From: an uncultured Streptococcus sp.
GTDB lineage: Bacteria; Bacillota; Bacilli; Lactobacillales; Aerococcaceae
Direction: 5' to 3'
DNA length: 5,288 nucleotides
Assembly: GCA_916050055.1 (NCBI GenBank)
Contig: CAJZJY010000085.1
Span: 1-5,288 of the forward strand
In this document: piece by piece, positions 5,249 to 5,288 of the stretch
Layout: each line of letters starts with the position of its first letter
Position numbering within the stretch: the stretch's first letter is position 1
Program-made: the position numbers and the translations under genes
The notes under the pieces: generated by a model
Told to the model about the DNA's origin: nothing
Seen by the model: the letters and a program-made list of their open reading frames with translations, nothing else
Database searches by the model: none

Positions 5249-5288
5249 AGAGCTCCAAAGCGATTCTCGCTATGGAGCTCTAATTCTT
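5249..5288 (+). terminator. Probable operon terminator, strong hairpin (cut by the window edge)
   Basis: AGAGCTCCA (5249-5257) pairs with TGGAGCTCT (5273-5281). After one A-A mismatch (5258/5272), AGCGA (5259-5263) pairs with TCGCT (5267-5271) around a TTC loop, so 14 of 15 positions pair. Downstream on the + strand is AATTCTT, moderately T-rich, and the window ends there, so the full tail cannot be judged. On the - strand the stem is followed by TTTGACTTT, so it could also end transcription from a convergent gene on the right. It is the first strong terminator-like structure after the CBS-ACT gene, 102 bases past its stop. Confidence 0.6.

Larger units (their letters stand above)
5147..5288. 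other. Non-coding 3' tail with a series of hairpins
   Basis: No credible open reading frame is seen on either strand. The stretch holds four successive inverted repeats: TAAAGC/GCTTTA (5157-5162 with 5166-5171, 3-base loop), AGTTAT/ATAACT (5192-5197 with 5202-5207, AGAA loop), GGACTGAG/CTCAGTCC (5213-5220 with 5228-5235) and the long hairpin at 5249-5281. The first two are weak and could be chance. The last two are strong. The region may be just the operon's terminator zone, a small RNA or dispersed repeat, or the start of a structured leader for a gene beyond the window. No -10/-35 pair was convincing. Confidence 0.5.

Noticed and set aside
1..5288. Mobile elements, CRISPR arrays, tRNA or rRNA genes
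   Set aside because: No terminal inverted repeats with a transposase, no regularly spaced repeats and no RNA gene sequence were seen. The window is almost entirely filled by one intact operon.

Overview
The window is a nearly complete branched-chain amino acid (Liv/HAAT-family) ABC importer operon, all on the + strand, plus one extra gene encoding a CBS-CBS-ACT protein. The order is livJ (substrate-binding protein, 5' end outside the window), livH, livM, livG, livF, then an AcuB-like CBS/ACT gene, then a 142-base non-coding tail with several hairpins. The moderately AT-rich composition, strong AGGAGG-type ribosome binding sites, 1-base overlaps or near-zero spacing between genes, and the character of the proteins suggest a low-GC Gram-positive bacterium. 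A lactic acid bacterium (Lactobacillales: a streptococcus relative or the Carnobacteriaceae/Aerococcaceae area) is most likely. This is an inference from style and remembered family resemblance, not a database match.

Layout: 1-1080 holds the livJ coding sequence, open at the left edge. 1081-1173 is the only sizeable gap inside the operon and contains a GC-rich hairpin with a short T run, probably a partial terminator or mRNA-stabilising structure. From 1174 to 5146 five genes run head to tail with at most 9 bases between them: livH, livM, livG (overlapping livM by 1 base), livF and the CBS-ACT gene. From 5147 to the end there is no credible gene. It holds four inverted repeats, the last of which (5249-5281) is a long, strong hairpin and the best candidate for the operon terminator.

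How the genes work together: LivJ captures extracellular leucine, isoleucine or valine (or a related hydrophobic amino acid) and delivers it to the LivH/LivM membrane channel, which is powered by the LivG and LivF ATPases. The CBS-ACT protein is translationally linked to livF and is not a transporter part. Its ACT domain is of the amino-acid-sensing type and its CBS pair of the adenylate-sensing type, so a role in sensing the imported amino acid or energy state is an attractive but unproven idea.

The window was read for an undescribed system. The operon is a known one. The points most worth a second look are the CBS-ACT gene at its end, the multi-hairpin 3' tail, the livJ-livH hairpin, and the ribosome binding sites embedded in the last codons of both ATPase genes.
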